Shown here: piece by piece, positions 11,971 through 22,751 of the stretch
How positions within the stretch are numbered: the first letter of the stretch is position 1
How the letters are laid out: the number at the start of each line of letters is the position of its first letter
Assembly: GCA_015847255.1 (NCBI GenBank)
Contig: JADLZK010009402.1
Location: forward strand, 31,216-95,215
DNA length: 64,000 bases
Source: Hyparrhenia diplandra
Taxonomy: Eukaryota > Streptophyta > Magnoliopsida > Poales > Poaceae
Direction of reading: 5' to 3'
Notes under the pieces: generated by a model
The model's input: the letters and a program-made list of their open reading frames with translations, nothing else
What the model was told of the DNA's origin: nothing
Databases searched by the model: none
Translations under genes and position numbers: made by a program

Positions 11971-12114
11971 CTGCCACCTAGCGTGCTTCAGGCTTCACCT
12001 ACTTGCCTGCCTCCTGTTTCACTGAGAGGATGCCTGTTTGTGAACCTCTCTTCTTTTTTAAAAAAGTTTTTATTTTACAAAATGGCTAAAAAATAAAATT
12101 TAGCTATTAAGTTT

Positions 12115-13240
12115 TTTTTTCAAAATCATACTGAGCACGTTTTTCATTAAGAGAAGTAGGAAACATTACAACCCTACAAGGCCAGAAAGCGAGATGCTCC
12201 TAGCATTGCTAGAGAAAACACACGACAGAAGACACCGGCTTTACGGTGGAGCTTAAAGGTTGTACCCTGGATTACAATAATTGTGCGATTGGAAGGAGCT
12301 ACGCTATAGGCTAAGCGGCAGGATCGTCCTGCGACAAACGCTCCGCCGTCTTCAACCAGCGCTTGCCGTGCAAGGGTTAGAGCGCGCACATGGCCTCCTT
12401 CTTTTTCCGGGTGGAGGTAGCCGGGTCAATGAATGCCTCCCTGAATTTTTCAGCAATCGTCGGGTCAGGCATGGATGGCGGGATGATTGTCGGGCCGTCC
12501 TCACTCCACTTGCTCAACAGCACACGGCAAGCCTGCTTTTCCGGGTTCGGATCACGGAAGGAGGATTTGGCGGCCATTGTATGCTGCGTCGCGGCACCCA
12601 ATCGTCGTCAGCCAGGTTGCGCGGTGCATGAGGCTGCGGGGTGGAAGGGATGATCGGCTCCAGGATGGGTAGCGTGATGGAGTTGATGAAGTCGCCCAGC
12701 GAGCCCGGCCGGTGCCCGCCGCCCGGTGGTACTGGTGGTGACAACCACGCCCTCAAAAAGACACCGGAGGTGGATCGAAGAGAGCAGCAGGTTCCTTCGA
12801 AGCAACTCGTATGCTCGACGACGACGGGTGCGAGGGGGTCGCGCGGCGTTGCGGCGGCGGGAGGTGGAACGCCAACGGCTGTGGTGTTCTCGGACGCCGC
12901 AGCCGTGGGAGCAGCCCCCGCAGCCGGGCGTGGGCTGAGTGGCCGCCTTTGGCGCCGGCACTGCTTCCCCGTCATCCGCCTCCAGCGCCACAGCTGTGGG
13001 GGTAGCCGACCGTGGGGAGCAAGTTGACGCGACATCGGCAGCATCCTCGGACACCTCACCATTCGCGAAGCAGAGCCGGGTCACTCGTAGCGGTGACAAC
13101 GGTGCCGATGACGCCGTCCGGGTCTGCCGACGGATAGCGGCCGGAGTGGACAGGCGCACAACGAGGGAGGCAGCGAGCTCATCAAGCATCGAGTCGACCC
13201 AAACTTGTGGCCCCTCACCCTCATGCACCAAAAGCAGTGG
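12115..13240 (-). mobile_element. Poly(A) retroposon (LINE-type or non-autonomous) with 19-bp target duplication
   Basis: The insert is bounded by the perfect 19-bp direct repeat AAATTTAGCTATTAAGTTT at 12096-12114 and 13241-13259. The left end begins with a T-run, so the element lies on the minus strand with its poly(A) at the left. A long duplication plus poly(A) is the mark of LINE-driven insertion. Minus-strand frames carry coding-like but shifted text: VDSMLDELAASLVV at the 5' side, and near the 3' side LLSKWSEDGPTIIPPS and KFREAFIDPATS. No reverse transcriptase or endonuclease is present. The same insertion is in block B (about 57952-59044), so it predates the duplication. Confidence 0.75.
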
Positions 13241-13259
13241 AAATTTAGCTATTAAGTTT

Positions 13260-13608
13260 AGCCAACCTATTGGAGTTGCTCTTAGAAACAAATAGCTATA
13301 GTTGAGTTAGAGGCCATCTCTTAGTGCTCTATTTTATACAATTAGTAAAAGCATTGGGATTAGTGTTTTAGTCTAGTTTAGGCTGCATAAGAGCTTTGCT
13401 TTAGTTTTAGCTTCAGAGTTGAATAACATTTGCATACCTCTTGGCTGTTGGTGCTTGCGCCACCATACTTGTACATTCCAAGGCTCGTAAGTCTAACGAG
13501 ATCGCTCTAATCACGTTTGTGAAGTGGCCGTCAGTGGTGTATGAGAGGATGGGCACTCAATGTATTGGCCGAAGTTCAATCAAGTGGAGATGACAGAGCA
13601 TCTGGGAG
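13260..13608. repeat. Paralogous block segment shared by A, B and C
   Basis: Contains ATTGGTGCTTGCGCCACCA-like and GGCCGAAGTTCAATCAAGTG wording that recurs in block B (59064-59408) and in partial copy C (34400-34666 and 39977-40065). No gene is seen. It gives the outgroup needed to recognise the hAT and Helitron insertions as insertions. Confidence 0.75.
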
Positions 13609-14306
13609 CGAGGATGAAAACGGTCGAACTTCGGTCGAAAAATACCAGAACCGTTTTCTACTTTTACATTTGAATACGAAAACGAAAACAAAAATGGTAA
13701 AATCGGATACGAAAAATGAACGCGAACTTACGGAATTTTGAAACAAACTAATTCGAGTGGACTTTACGTCGAACTCGGTCGGTATATGAAAAATTCAATA
13801 CGGAATTTCGACACACATTGCATAAAAATTAATAAGTGTCATTTTGGCAAATTTCGAGTGCAAAAGAGCAAATTTATTATTTTGGTCCATTTAGCTTTCT
13901 ATCTTTCGATCAGCCCAATCATATGCAACGCAATAACAACGCCGCATGAAGCCAGATGTAGCCATGCAGCGCCGGGCGAGATGATTAGTCCCACCTCGGC
14001 GACTCCAGGAGGCACGACAAGGGTGTGTTGCCTATATAATGTGTCTCTAACCATAAGTGCTCCACACTTATCTTTGCATAGTTACCTAGTCAGTAATGAT
14101 CGACAACAAAATTCAGAATTTTGAATTCAGGATATTCGGAACTAAAAGTAAAAAAGTAGAAAACGGTCGAACTCGGTCGAAAAACTCCGGAACCGTTTTC
14201 TACTTTTTATTTGAAATATGAAAACGGAAACGGAAAAGTCGGACAAGAAAATTACGAATTCGATCGGATTAAATACAGAAAACGAAACGTTCCGTTTTCA
14301 TCCTGA
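13609..14306. mobile_element. hAT-like non-autonomous element (698 bp), block A copy
   Basis: Ends are AGGATGAAAACGG and its exact inverse CCGTTTTCATCCT. It is flanked by TCTGGGAG (13601-13608) and TGTGGGAG (14307-14314), an 8-bp duplication with one mismatch. Copy C at about 40050-40080 has the uninterrupted site. The same element sits in block B at 59409-60105. An 8-bp duplication and GGATGAAAACGG-type ends fit the hAT superfamily. There is no transposase; the frames at 13541-14124 are element sequence, not a gene. Subterminal GTCGAACTTCGGTCGAAAAA repeats occur near both ends. Confidence 0.8.
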
Positions 14307-14469
14307 TGTGGGAGAGGTTTGGTGCCGACCAGCTTGCACTTGCGGTTAGAGATAGCAACATCTAGACTTTGCACTTGCCGACAATTTGTAAGTTGTTTAA
14401 AGTAACTCTCGGAGATGCTCTAACTGTTTTCTTCTCTAGACTTTGTACTTCTATTTCCGGTTTTCTTCC

Positions 14470-14642
14470 CCACCGTGTAAATGCAAACAAAAAATTATCT
14501 CATCGCAATGTCAAACAAGTTTCTTTCAGGTTTAGTCCTCGTAAGGGAGTTGCTTGCAAACCCACCGTGTAAATGCAAACAAAAAATTATCTCATCGCAA
14601 TGTCAAACAAGTTTCTTTCAGGTTTAGTCCTCGTAAGGGAAG
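14470..14642. repeat. Tandem duplication, 92-bp unit, two copies
   Basis: CCACCGTGTAAATGCAAAC starts at 14470 and again at 14562, followed by the same TTATCTCATCGCAATGTC text. Block B has the same two units (60271 and 60363) while copy C has one (about 40798). The duplication therefore arose after C separated and before A and B split. Confidence 0.85.
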
Positions 14643-15089
14643 CGCACGTACAGATCACCTCAGCATATGACAGCGCGCATAGAAAGAGCCATTGTCTTAT
14701 GCGTGTTTGACATTTCATAACACCGCACCCATGTGTTATGGGCCGCCTGCCTAGCGAACCGTATAGCACAATATTGGGCCTTAGGCCTGCTGTGCGAGGC
14801 GGTGAGAGATATAACCCGCGCTCGTCGTTAGAATTCGATAACAACGAACAGAACTCATTTCGTCCCCAACACGCTCGTCCTTAGAATTCGATAACAAATA
14901 ACAAAGAACATAACTCATTTCGTCCCCAACAACTCTGTAACCGTTGTTAACAGAGAAACTACCTCGCGGAATCCTGCCGTGTTCCATCTGTTCTTCCACA
15001 AATTCGTGCTAATCCTCTTCGAATTCCTCTTCAGGTACCAGGCCACTCACTAAGATGTTAAAAGAAGAATTGTTCCATTTCTATGCACT
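14643..15089. other. Block A right edge, no gene
   Basis: Holds the CATATGACAGCGCGCATAG stretch shared with blocks B and C, then two related phrases CGTTAGAATTCGATAACAA (14825) and CCTTAGAATTCGATAACAA (14878). No coding sequence is recognised. Confidence 0.5.
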
Positions 15090-15930
15090 CCATAGGCTGA
15101 ACAAGATTTTTAGCAACTTAAGCAACAACTTACTCAGGGCCCAGTGCTTCAAGTACCTGATTTCAGTAAAGCATTTGAGGTAGAGACTGTTGCTAGTGAC
15201 TATGGTGTGGGTGCTATGTTAATGCAGAATCAACATCTTGTGGCTTACCTCACTAAATCCCTTGGTCCAAGGAATCAGGCCTTGTTAGTATATGAAAAAG
15301 AATGTCTGGCCATATTGCTTGTAGTTGAAAAGTGCAGACCATATCTGCCTCATAAACCCATCATTATCAAGACTAATCATAAGAGCTTGCAGTTCTTAAC
15401 TAAACAAAGGGTCTCTTCTAGGTTCCAACAGAAGGCCTTGTTAAAATTGATGGACCTATAGTATTCTATTCATTACAAAAAGGGTATATCTCATGTAGCA
15501 ACTCATGCTCTATCAAGATGTGAGGCAACAAATGAAATTGTGGCAATCTTTGAATGTGTCCCTACATGGATTGCCAAACTGAAAGAGGGCTATGATGATG
15601 ACCCTGAAGCAAAACAATTGTTAATTGAGCTAGCTATCTCAGGTACAAATTACATGGGATTTTCCTAATGGTGTATTGAGGAGGCATGACAGAGTATGGG
15701 TTGGGAACAATGCCATTGCACAACAGCATATTCTCATTGCCTTGCATGATAGTGGAATAGGTGGTCACTCTGGAATCACTGCAACATACCTGAGAGTGAA
15801 ACATCTCTTTGCTTGGCCTGGCTTAAAGAAGATGGTCACACAATTTGTTAAGCAGTGTCAGACTTGTCAGATGGCTAAGACTGAAAGAATCAAGTCCCCT
15901 GGCTTGTTGGAGTCCCTACAAGCATGGTGA
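15090..15930 (+). pseudogene. Ty3/gypsy RNase H and integrase zinc-finger fragment
   Basis: The reading starts around EQDFQQLKQQLTQGPVLQVP, then 15144-15461 gives a Ty3/gypsy RNase H (YLTKSLGPRNQALLVYEKE, KTNHKSLQFL). After an in-frame stop the text goes on with YKKGISHVATHALSR, then shifts frame. 15676-15930 gives the integrase H2C2 zinc-binding region (HDSGIGGHSG, CQTCQMAK). The family's usual D in the ASDYG-type start reads V (ETVASDYG), and the final DALSR Asp reads H (THALSR), so RNase H is dead. Protease, most of RT and the integrase core are missing. A scrap of the same fragment is in block B (60670-60745), so the insertion predates the duplication. Confidence 0.8.
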
Positions 15931-16333
15931 TGAGGACATTGTCACGCTGGACACACCGACGCCATGGTCTTCCCCAAGTTGCATCTCGTCCCAACTCAGC
16001 TGCTACGTCACCTCGGGTTCAGCAGACACGTCGTCACTGTTTCGGCCATAACTTCCTCATACGACATCGAAACGGGCGTTCTTGGATGCGTTGGAAAGGG
16101 GACGACAACGCCGTCGTTTTGGATCTGGTCCCAGCTCCAGATGGCCCATGGATCATTCAGTGTGAGCTCAGAAAGGTGCTATGTCACCTGTTTTTGGGCC
16201 AACTTGGCCATGTATCGAGTCAGGCCTTAAGCCCAAGTTGTGGGCGCCGTCTTGCTGTTCGCTCCCAACCTTAGCAAGATCCTTCGCCTTATAAACTCAG
16301 TAGCCACCTCCGTTTAGACCGGGTAAGTCGACT
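15931..16333 (+). other. Unclassified LTR-like sequence
   Basis: Follows the gypsy fragment without a break. Words such as CATAACTTCCTCATACGACA and GGATGCGTTGGAAAGG are of the kind seen in LTRs of grass gypsy elements. I could not find a second copy or terminal TG/CA signals, so its identity is open. Confidence 0.3.
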
Positions 16334-17759
16334 TGAAAGGATCAAGATGCCCAAGAGGGAGGGGGGGTGAATTGGGCTAATCTAAAATTTTATCGCAAAT
16401 AAACAACCTACTAGTCCATATTTCCTAAGTGTGTTTCTAACAACTACCGCACAAAGTTTTGCACCCTAGGTTCCAATTTCTATTCTAGCATGGCAATTCA
16501 AGGAATGTAAAGACATGAATTGAATTGCGAAATGTAAATGCTCAAAGTAAAGAGAGGAAGAAGAATGCGGCGATGTTTTTCACGAGGTATTGGAGAGTCG
16601 CCACTCCCCCACTAGTCCTTGTTGGAGCACTCTCGTAAGAGTATCGCTCCACCTTAGTCCGCGCAAGGACTAAGTGCTCTCTATGGGCTGATTCTTCGAC
16701 ACTCCGTCGCGGTGAATCGCCTACAACCGCTCATAAGCTTGCTTGAGTCATCCACAAGCACCACCAAATGATCTTCAAGCACCAAACCGCCACCAAGGCA
16801 TCTAGGTGATGGCGATCACCAAGAGAAACAAGCACGGACTCTCACTTGAGCTAGACAAGCCTAATGAGAAGAGTGGATGCAAACTTGAATCTCTCAAAGC
16901 ACTAAAGAGGTCCTTAATCTTGCAACTATGAACACCTCAATAGGCTCTTGCTCTCCCTTGCACTCTCATGATGTTTCTTGAGTTGAACAAATGGGCAAGA
17001 GAGGGAGAAAGGTCGAGGTAACCAAGTATTTATAGGTCAAGCCCAAAAATCCAATCGTTACCCATCAAACACGTCGAAATACACTACGGCGACGCCGCCA
17101 GCGCCGCGGTAATTTTCAAACCGGCGGTCGATCGTTGCACGGCGCCGGACACGCCAAAAGGCCGGGTCGGTCGCGATACCTCTCGGTGTGCATCCTGTCG
17201 TGGCACCGACGCCGCCAGCGCTAAACCCTAGCGCCCGATGCACCTGTTCTTCACTGTAGAGCACGCACAATGGCGCCTGACGCTAACTTAGCGTCCGACG
17301 CCCCATCCTTCAGCGTCCGGCGCGCCATTTTGAAGCCCGTTTCACTTCCGATTCAATCCTTTGTGAATGACTTCAACTCCAATCAATCTCAGGGACAATT
17401 TGAGGCTACCTAGTGCTAAGTTTATCAAGTGTGCACCACATATAAACATTAGACTCACCTAGGTCAAGCTACCCATTCGTACCCCCCTTAATAGTACGGC
17501 CAAAAGTGAAAAAAAGTCCTCTAACGACTCATCGATGTCACTCAACTCCATCGACGGAACTAACCGCCCTTAACCTTGTCGTCCAACCTTTGAAAACCGA
17601 AAATGAATTCCATCGCCGGGGGCATGAAAACCACATTGCCCAAGATTGCCATTACCATGGCCTAACTCACCCCTCGTTTTTCGCAAAACACACATTAGTC
17701 ATGGTAATTTACATTGTCATCAATCATAGAAACTCACATTAGGGGCCTAGATGCTTTCA
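16334..17759 (-). mobile_element. Inverted solo LTR, same family as 4908-6338
   Basis: On the plus strand it begins TGAAAGGATCAAGATGCCC and ends GGCCTAGATGCTTTCA, the inverse of the ends of the LTR at 4908-6338, and the interior follows the same order (GATTGATGACAATG, AAGTGCTCTCTA and others). Neither side shows a primer-binding site or polypurine tract, so it is a solo LTR or a remnant. The 5-bp flanks (CGACT and GATGC) do not match, pointing to rearrangement or decay. The open frames at 17058-17270 and 17506-17742 are LTR sequence. Confidence 0.75.
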
Positions 17760-19060
17760 GATGCCACCACATCACTTGACTTGCCCCCACTAGCCGCCTT
17801 GTGTTTTTTTTTCTCACCACCGCTAACCCTAGATAGTTTGCTAGCCACATCTGTTTTCACCTACATCGCAGCCCACCTTACATCATCTGCCGATTACCTA
17901 TTGCTTTGTTAGTCACGGGGAGGATTCATCCCTGTGATCGGTGTTAGAGTTTGGGGTCACTTTGCCCTAATCGCCGCCGCCGAAGTTGTGCCTACCCTAA
18001 AAACATAACTTGACATACCTTAGGTCAAACAGGCATAACTTTTCGTTGTTTTATCGAAAAATCTGAAAAAAAAAATACAGGAGCTTCTTGACTCGATTCG
18101 AAAAATCTAGACTATATACGCTCAAAGGTCTCTTTTGAAGCTAGAAGTTTAAGTACTTCCCAAAAGTTATAATAGCGTAAAAGCAAAGTTTAGATGATAC
18201 TTTTGGGATTGATAGCTAAGTTTAGGGATTGAAATGATTCTAATTTGGCTATCAAAACTTACTCTATTTTTCTAGAGGATGATTCCTTTTCTTCTAATTG
18301 GTGGTCATAAAGAATGCAAACATGAGGGTTCTACCCATTAATAAAATTAAGGGTAAACCTTGCTTGACTAACGTAAAAGGAAAGAAAAAGTTTCTCCATA
18401 GGTTGTATAAAATATACAACCTTCCTATGATAAAACCAAAGATTCACTACCCTTTGTAAACGATATGATCTAGATACTGAGGTTAACTACAACTCCTAAA
18501 CAAGTGTTGATTAAAATTATAACTAATCATAGGCATAGCTCATAGCTTGATGTTAAGATAGACTTTAAAAATTCTAATGGTCTAAAGCTAATGCTTATGG
18601 GTGTAGCACATTGATAGATACAATTAAAAAATGGCAAACAAAAAGTAAAGACAATTTAAATTAAAACTAAAAATTAAGTAAAAATAAAAGTATAATACAA
18701 GATTAAGTCAAACTTTTCATTAATATCCAAAGCAAAACCACCGTTCCCCAAAGATTAGCGCTTTAAATGCTTGTTGGTATTTATTATACGCACATAATAA
18801 AGATAAGATATCTGCAGTTTACCATTTAAAGAAATACGGTTATAGCACTTCATCAAAAGATGAACTCCCGATTTTAATATCGAAGCCAAAGGAACAGTTG
18901 GTGAATATAACTAAGATCTAACTTAACACAACTTCACAATCAAGGGCTTAAGAAACTAGCGAGATAAAGGAGACTCATCAAGTGTATCTAATTCAAACCT
19001 CTATAAACCTTGTTTCATATTGTTCTATCTTGGATGCTAATTCTTAATAAAGTAAGACAA
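17760..19060. other. AT-rich intergenic sequence, nothing recognised
   Basis: No open frame of note, no inverted ends and no recognisable domain. Near 19043-19077 there is a near-perfect inverted repeat, TTCTTAATAAAGTAA and TTACTTTAATAAGAA, that could form a short hairpin. Confidence 0.5.
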
Positions 19061-19314
19061 AATTACTTTAATAAGAACCCTAGCTGCGCTTCCTCGATGG
19101 CGACGGCGGCGGCGGACCAGCCCACGGGAGGAGGATGAGGAGGAGGCGAAGGTGGAGGTAGAGGAGGGGAGGGCTGCCGCCGACGGCCGGCCGAGGCTTG
19201 CGTGCTCACCGTGGCGCTACTGGTGCCCCCGATGCGACGTTGTCCTGTCGTGCCGCGTGCTCTCTCCCGCTCCATGAGACCCATGGTGCATGTCTGTTGC
19301 TCTCGATTTCTCCA

Positions 19315-19322
<8 letters not shown>

Positions 19323-19352
<30 letters not shown>
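19323..19352. repeat. (CT)15 microsatellite
   Basis: Thirty bases of uninterrupted CT repeats following CATCTCTCTC. The open frames around it translate to Ser-Leu runs and are a by-product of the repeat. Confidence 0.95.
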
Positions 19353-19355
<3 letters not shown>

Positions 19356-20486
19356 ACTTATTAGGTTTCAAATATCAAAAAAAAAAATACCTCCTTTCTA
19401 AAAAAAAAAAAAAGATCAAAAAATGAATACTGATTATCAGTAACCTAACATTCAAGGTGCTTGGTTAAGTGGTTGCAAGTGCTTGCTGATTGTGTGTATG
19501 TAACTTGCCAGTTGGAGACTATGTATATGTTCAGTATAGCTGGGTTTGTCTACTGAATCATCTGTTCCTTAAGTGGATTAATAAAACTTGCAATTATTAT
19601 AGCTTCATTACATCCAGTCTTAACAGAATGTCAGAAGCTTTTGCATATTTCACATGGTGTTAGGATGCAGAAGATGTATGGTCAGTATTCTATTCAGTTA
19701 AATCCATTTAAACATCCAATGAACCAAAAAAAAAAAAAAACTGGATCAGGCTGTAAAAATATTAATACAAAAGTTGTTGCTAGAGACCTGTGACTTGATT
19801 GGGCTGTCCCCAAAACATATATACTGCTGCTGCAAAGGCTGATGCTAAGGATAATGGTAAACATAGAGTGATTAAGAGTTCTCACATATATAACTAATCC
19901 AAATATTACGTGCCCTCTCATGTGTATATTCCACTTAAATTTGTGTAGTTCTAGATCTAACATCCAAATTAAGCAATAAATCAGTGTTTCCCATAGCTGA
20001 TCTTGCTGCTGAGCAATTTGTGCATTTTTTACGTCAGCTGATAGTTTTAGTTAATTATTTACTATTGCATTGTGAGATGTTGAAGTAAAATTCTTTTTTA
20101 TCTTTCCTAATGAATTGTTCAGACCAGTCAAAAAATATGTGTGAATCTACCAGGTTGTTTAGAGAGCTTTTTTCCTTAAAAGAAATAGAGTCATTGTTCT
20201 GTTAAACCTTGGAGGAGCTAAAGGAAGTGCATTGCTTTTTTCTCTCTTACTTCTCCTGCACTCTCCCTTGTCTGATGTGTAGGTTTTAAATACTTTATCG
20301 TTTATCTTCATAGAAAAGGTGAGCGCATTGAGCACACTAGGATTTAGGCCGCATGTGGAGAAACAAGACTAATATGGTCATAGAATCTGATATATACATC
20401 CTATGTCACCACTGTTGGCAAGTTTATTACCTTTCAAAGCCGTCGAAAAAAAAAACGTTTATTACCTTTTACACTAATTGACAAAC
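19353..20486. other. AT-rich intergenic sequence, no gene
   Basis: Contains A-runs near 19376, 19400 and 19725 and text without coding character. Nothing recognisable on either strand. Confidence 0.5.
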
Positions 20487-20929
20487 CACTACAGAATCGT
20501 TCATCACTACCGCCCCGGTATCATGCCGAAATTTAGTCCACCGGGCAGCGATGAACCGCGCCCGGCGATGATGAACCGTTCAGCGCTGGACAAATCAGAA
20601 ATTCCACGGGCTCGACCAACTCCGGCAAAGTGAAGATTTATATCACCACCGGTTGAATCGTTCCCCGGCTAGCCGCCTTGATGGATACAGATCACAACCG
20701 GGTTTGAATTAGAACCGATAGCTATTTGAAGATTGACACAGATCAATATACTGGGACAGGGGAGTGTGTTGGATGACAAGGAATAGTAAAACAAACGACA
20801 AAGATAGAAGATTAACACGCATCGATTAACAAACGACCGATCCATTAACAAACGACTCAAACCAAATTAAATTGTCATACAAACAACCGATATAATAAAT
20901 TAACACTAAAAGAAAGCGGCGGGCCTAAT

Positions 20930-21290
20930 TAAGCCGCCTTCTTGGCCGCCCCGCCTGGCCTTCTTCCCCGGCGGCCTCCTTGGCCTCCTCCATCTCCTCC
21001 CGGTTTGGCGGTATCTCCTCGCCGAGGGTATCGCCAAGTACTCGATCCGGAGGGCGTAGAAGTTGGACTTCTCCTCCAAGGGGAGATTCACCGCTGGCGT
21101 GCCAAATTCATCGGCCAGGCCGTTGAGCTTGTTGAGGGCGGCGCCGAGGTGTCGCACGGTGAACTTCTCCGCCAGGTTGGCAGCCTTGTCGATCGTCGGC
21201 GGCGTGGCGGCCGGCCATCAGGTAAACGGGGTAGAGAGGGAGTGTGTTGGAGAGCGAACCGAAGACAGGGGGGGGGTTATGTACGTAGAA
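20930..21290 (-). pseudogene. Small coding remnant, repeat unit 1, in CACTA-like element
   Basis: On the minus strand the sequence reads HLGAALNKLNGLADEFGTP, then LPLEEKSNFYALRIEYL. With a frame change near 21030 it continues GDTLGEEIPPNREEMEEAK and ends in a basic stretch. It is related to unit 2 at 21600-21950, with the same order ALNKLNG, PLEEK and EEMEE. I do not recognise the protein; it may be a captured host gene fragment that was duplicated inside the element. Frame changes make it non-functional as read. Confidence 0.4.
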
Positions 21291-21599
21291 ATAGGACTTA
21301 GCCGCGGTTTCTAAGACGAGGGAACAAGAGAACGCAAATGATAGAAAATGAAGATTGACACGCATCGGACTAATAAACGATCGTTTATTGGGGTTTGAAA
21401 TAAAAATCCATTTCAAGATTCACACACATCATATTAAACCGATAGAAGGAAATAGTAGAACCCAAATTAACGACAGATAAAGAGATTGACATGCATCGAT
21501 TAACCAACAACCGATTCATTAGCAAACTAACCACACAAACCAAATGTATTGTATCTTACACATCCACACAAGTCGACAATAGATAAATTAACATAAAAA

Positions 21600-21950
21600 G
21601 AACCTAGGCCGCCTTCTTGGCCCTTTTGGCCGCCCGCTTGGCCGGCATCCAGGGCGCCGCCTTCCCGGCCTCCTCCTCCATCTCCTCGGTTTGGCCGATC
21701 CCCTCGGCGAGGGTATCGCCCGGCAGAGTCTATCCGGAGGGCGAGAAGTTGGCCTTCTCCTCGAGGGGCGATTCACCTTTTGCGGAGCCAACATTGTCGG
21801 CCAGCCGTTGAGCTTGTTGAGGGCGGCGCGGAGGCGCTCCACGGCGAACTTCATCTCCTCCCGAAGCGGCGGCCATGTCGATCGCCGTCGGCGGCGAAGT
21901 CCGCTTTCCCCGTGAAAGGGGTACGAAAGAGAAGTTAGTGTTCAACAACG
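21600..21950 (-). pseudogene. Small coding remnant, repeat unit 2, in CACTA-like element
   Basis: The best start is the minus-strand ATG in CATGGCCGCCGCTTCG form (about 21875), giving MAAASGGDE. After a frame change it reads FAVERLRAALNKLNG, then with another change GESPLEEKANFSPSG and a tail close to KRAAKRAKKAA. A TATA-like ATATTTATA lies on the minus strand at about 21969-21977, about 95 bp upstream. It is homologous to unit 1. Function unknown; the frame changes argue for decay. Confidence 0.4.
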
Positions 21951-22359
21951 GAAGGAGGGGCGGGCGGGTATAAATATGGCGTTTCCCAAAAGACGGTTCC
22001 TCGGAAAAACGTTAACGGCGACCGCCGCTGCGCCCAATGGCCGTCTCCTCGGCACTCAACGGCGATCGCATTTTCCAAGGCACAACCGACAGTTAATGGT
22101 TTGTTTTTAATAAATTTTACATTGAACGGTGCTCAAGTTTATATTCGAATCAAATTTAAGCGCTATTTACATTGAACGACACCCAACCATTTTGCACGTA
22201 TTTAATTTTAATCGCTCTTTGAACTGGAAATGAAATAGATTCTCGGGGATAGAGGGAGCAACACACAACATTAATATATATAATATCTATTTTATTAATA
22301 TATAATATACATAAAAACAAGAAAACAGAATATATTAAAATTGATTAAAAAAAGAGGAA

Positions 22360-22751
22360 GGCGGCCGCCTAGTCCTCCTAGTCCTCATCCTCCTCCTCCT
22401 TGGCGTTGTCGTTCTTGGCCAAGCCCTTGAGGACGATACCGCCAACTCGCCCACTTTCGGGCGTAGTGATTGATCTTTTTCTTCAAGAGGTGGCTCCACC
22501 TTTGAAAGAAGACCATGGTCGTCCGCTAGCTCCTTCGGCTTTCCCGAAGGCAGGCTTGAGACAATGGGGCGTAGTGATTGATCTTTTATTCAAGAGGGTG
22601 GGACGTAGGAGTCGAAGTCGTCGTCGGACGAGCCTCGGGCTCGGGGTCGGCCGTCGGCGCCTCCACCTCCTCCTTGCCCTTGTTCGAGCCCTCCGCCGCC
22701 TCCAGCTCCTCCCTGGTGCGCTTGTTGGATCCTAAGCCTGAGGCAGCCATG
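22360..22751 (-). pseudogene. Small coding remnant, repeat unit 3, in CACTA-like element
   Basis: A minus-strand ATG at 22749-22751 gives MAASGLGSNKRTREELEAAE followed by an acidic, Glu-rich stretch, then frame changes. A TATA-like CTATTTAAG lies upstream at about 22826-22834 on the minus strand. It shares the MAAxG start and charged composition with unit 2 but aligns only loosely with it. Not recognised as any known family. Confidence 0.35.

Larger units (their letters stand above)
6385..14760. repeat. Paralogous block A (F3'H locus copy A)
   Basis: Much of this block reappears in the same order and orientation at 50790-60640. Matching landmarks include the GGCTCGAGGCTCGTACTTGA start (50803 in B), the CATGCATGCATTTTGACTT stretch, the run of short ..GAAACA.. 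and ..GCAACA.. phrases, the F3'H gene, a retroposon, a hAT element and the 92-bp tandem repeat. The copies differ by insertions: the MULE-like element at 7309 is only in A; the hAT at 52731 and the segment at 54151-55785 are only in B. Borders are by eye. Confidence 0.8.

Noticed and set aside
12281..12653. Plus-strand open frames within the retroposon
   Set aside because: The retroposon reads on the minus strand; these frames are opposite it.
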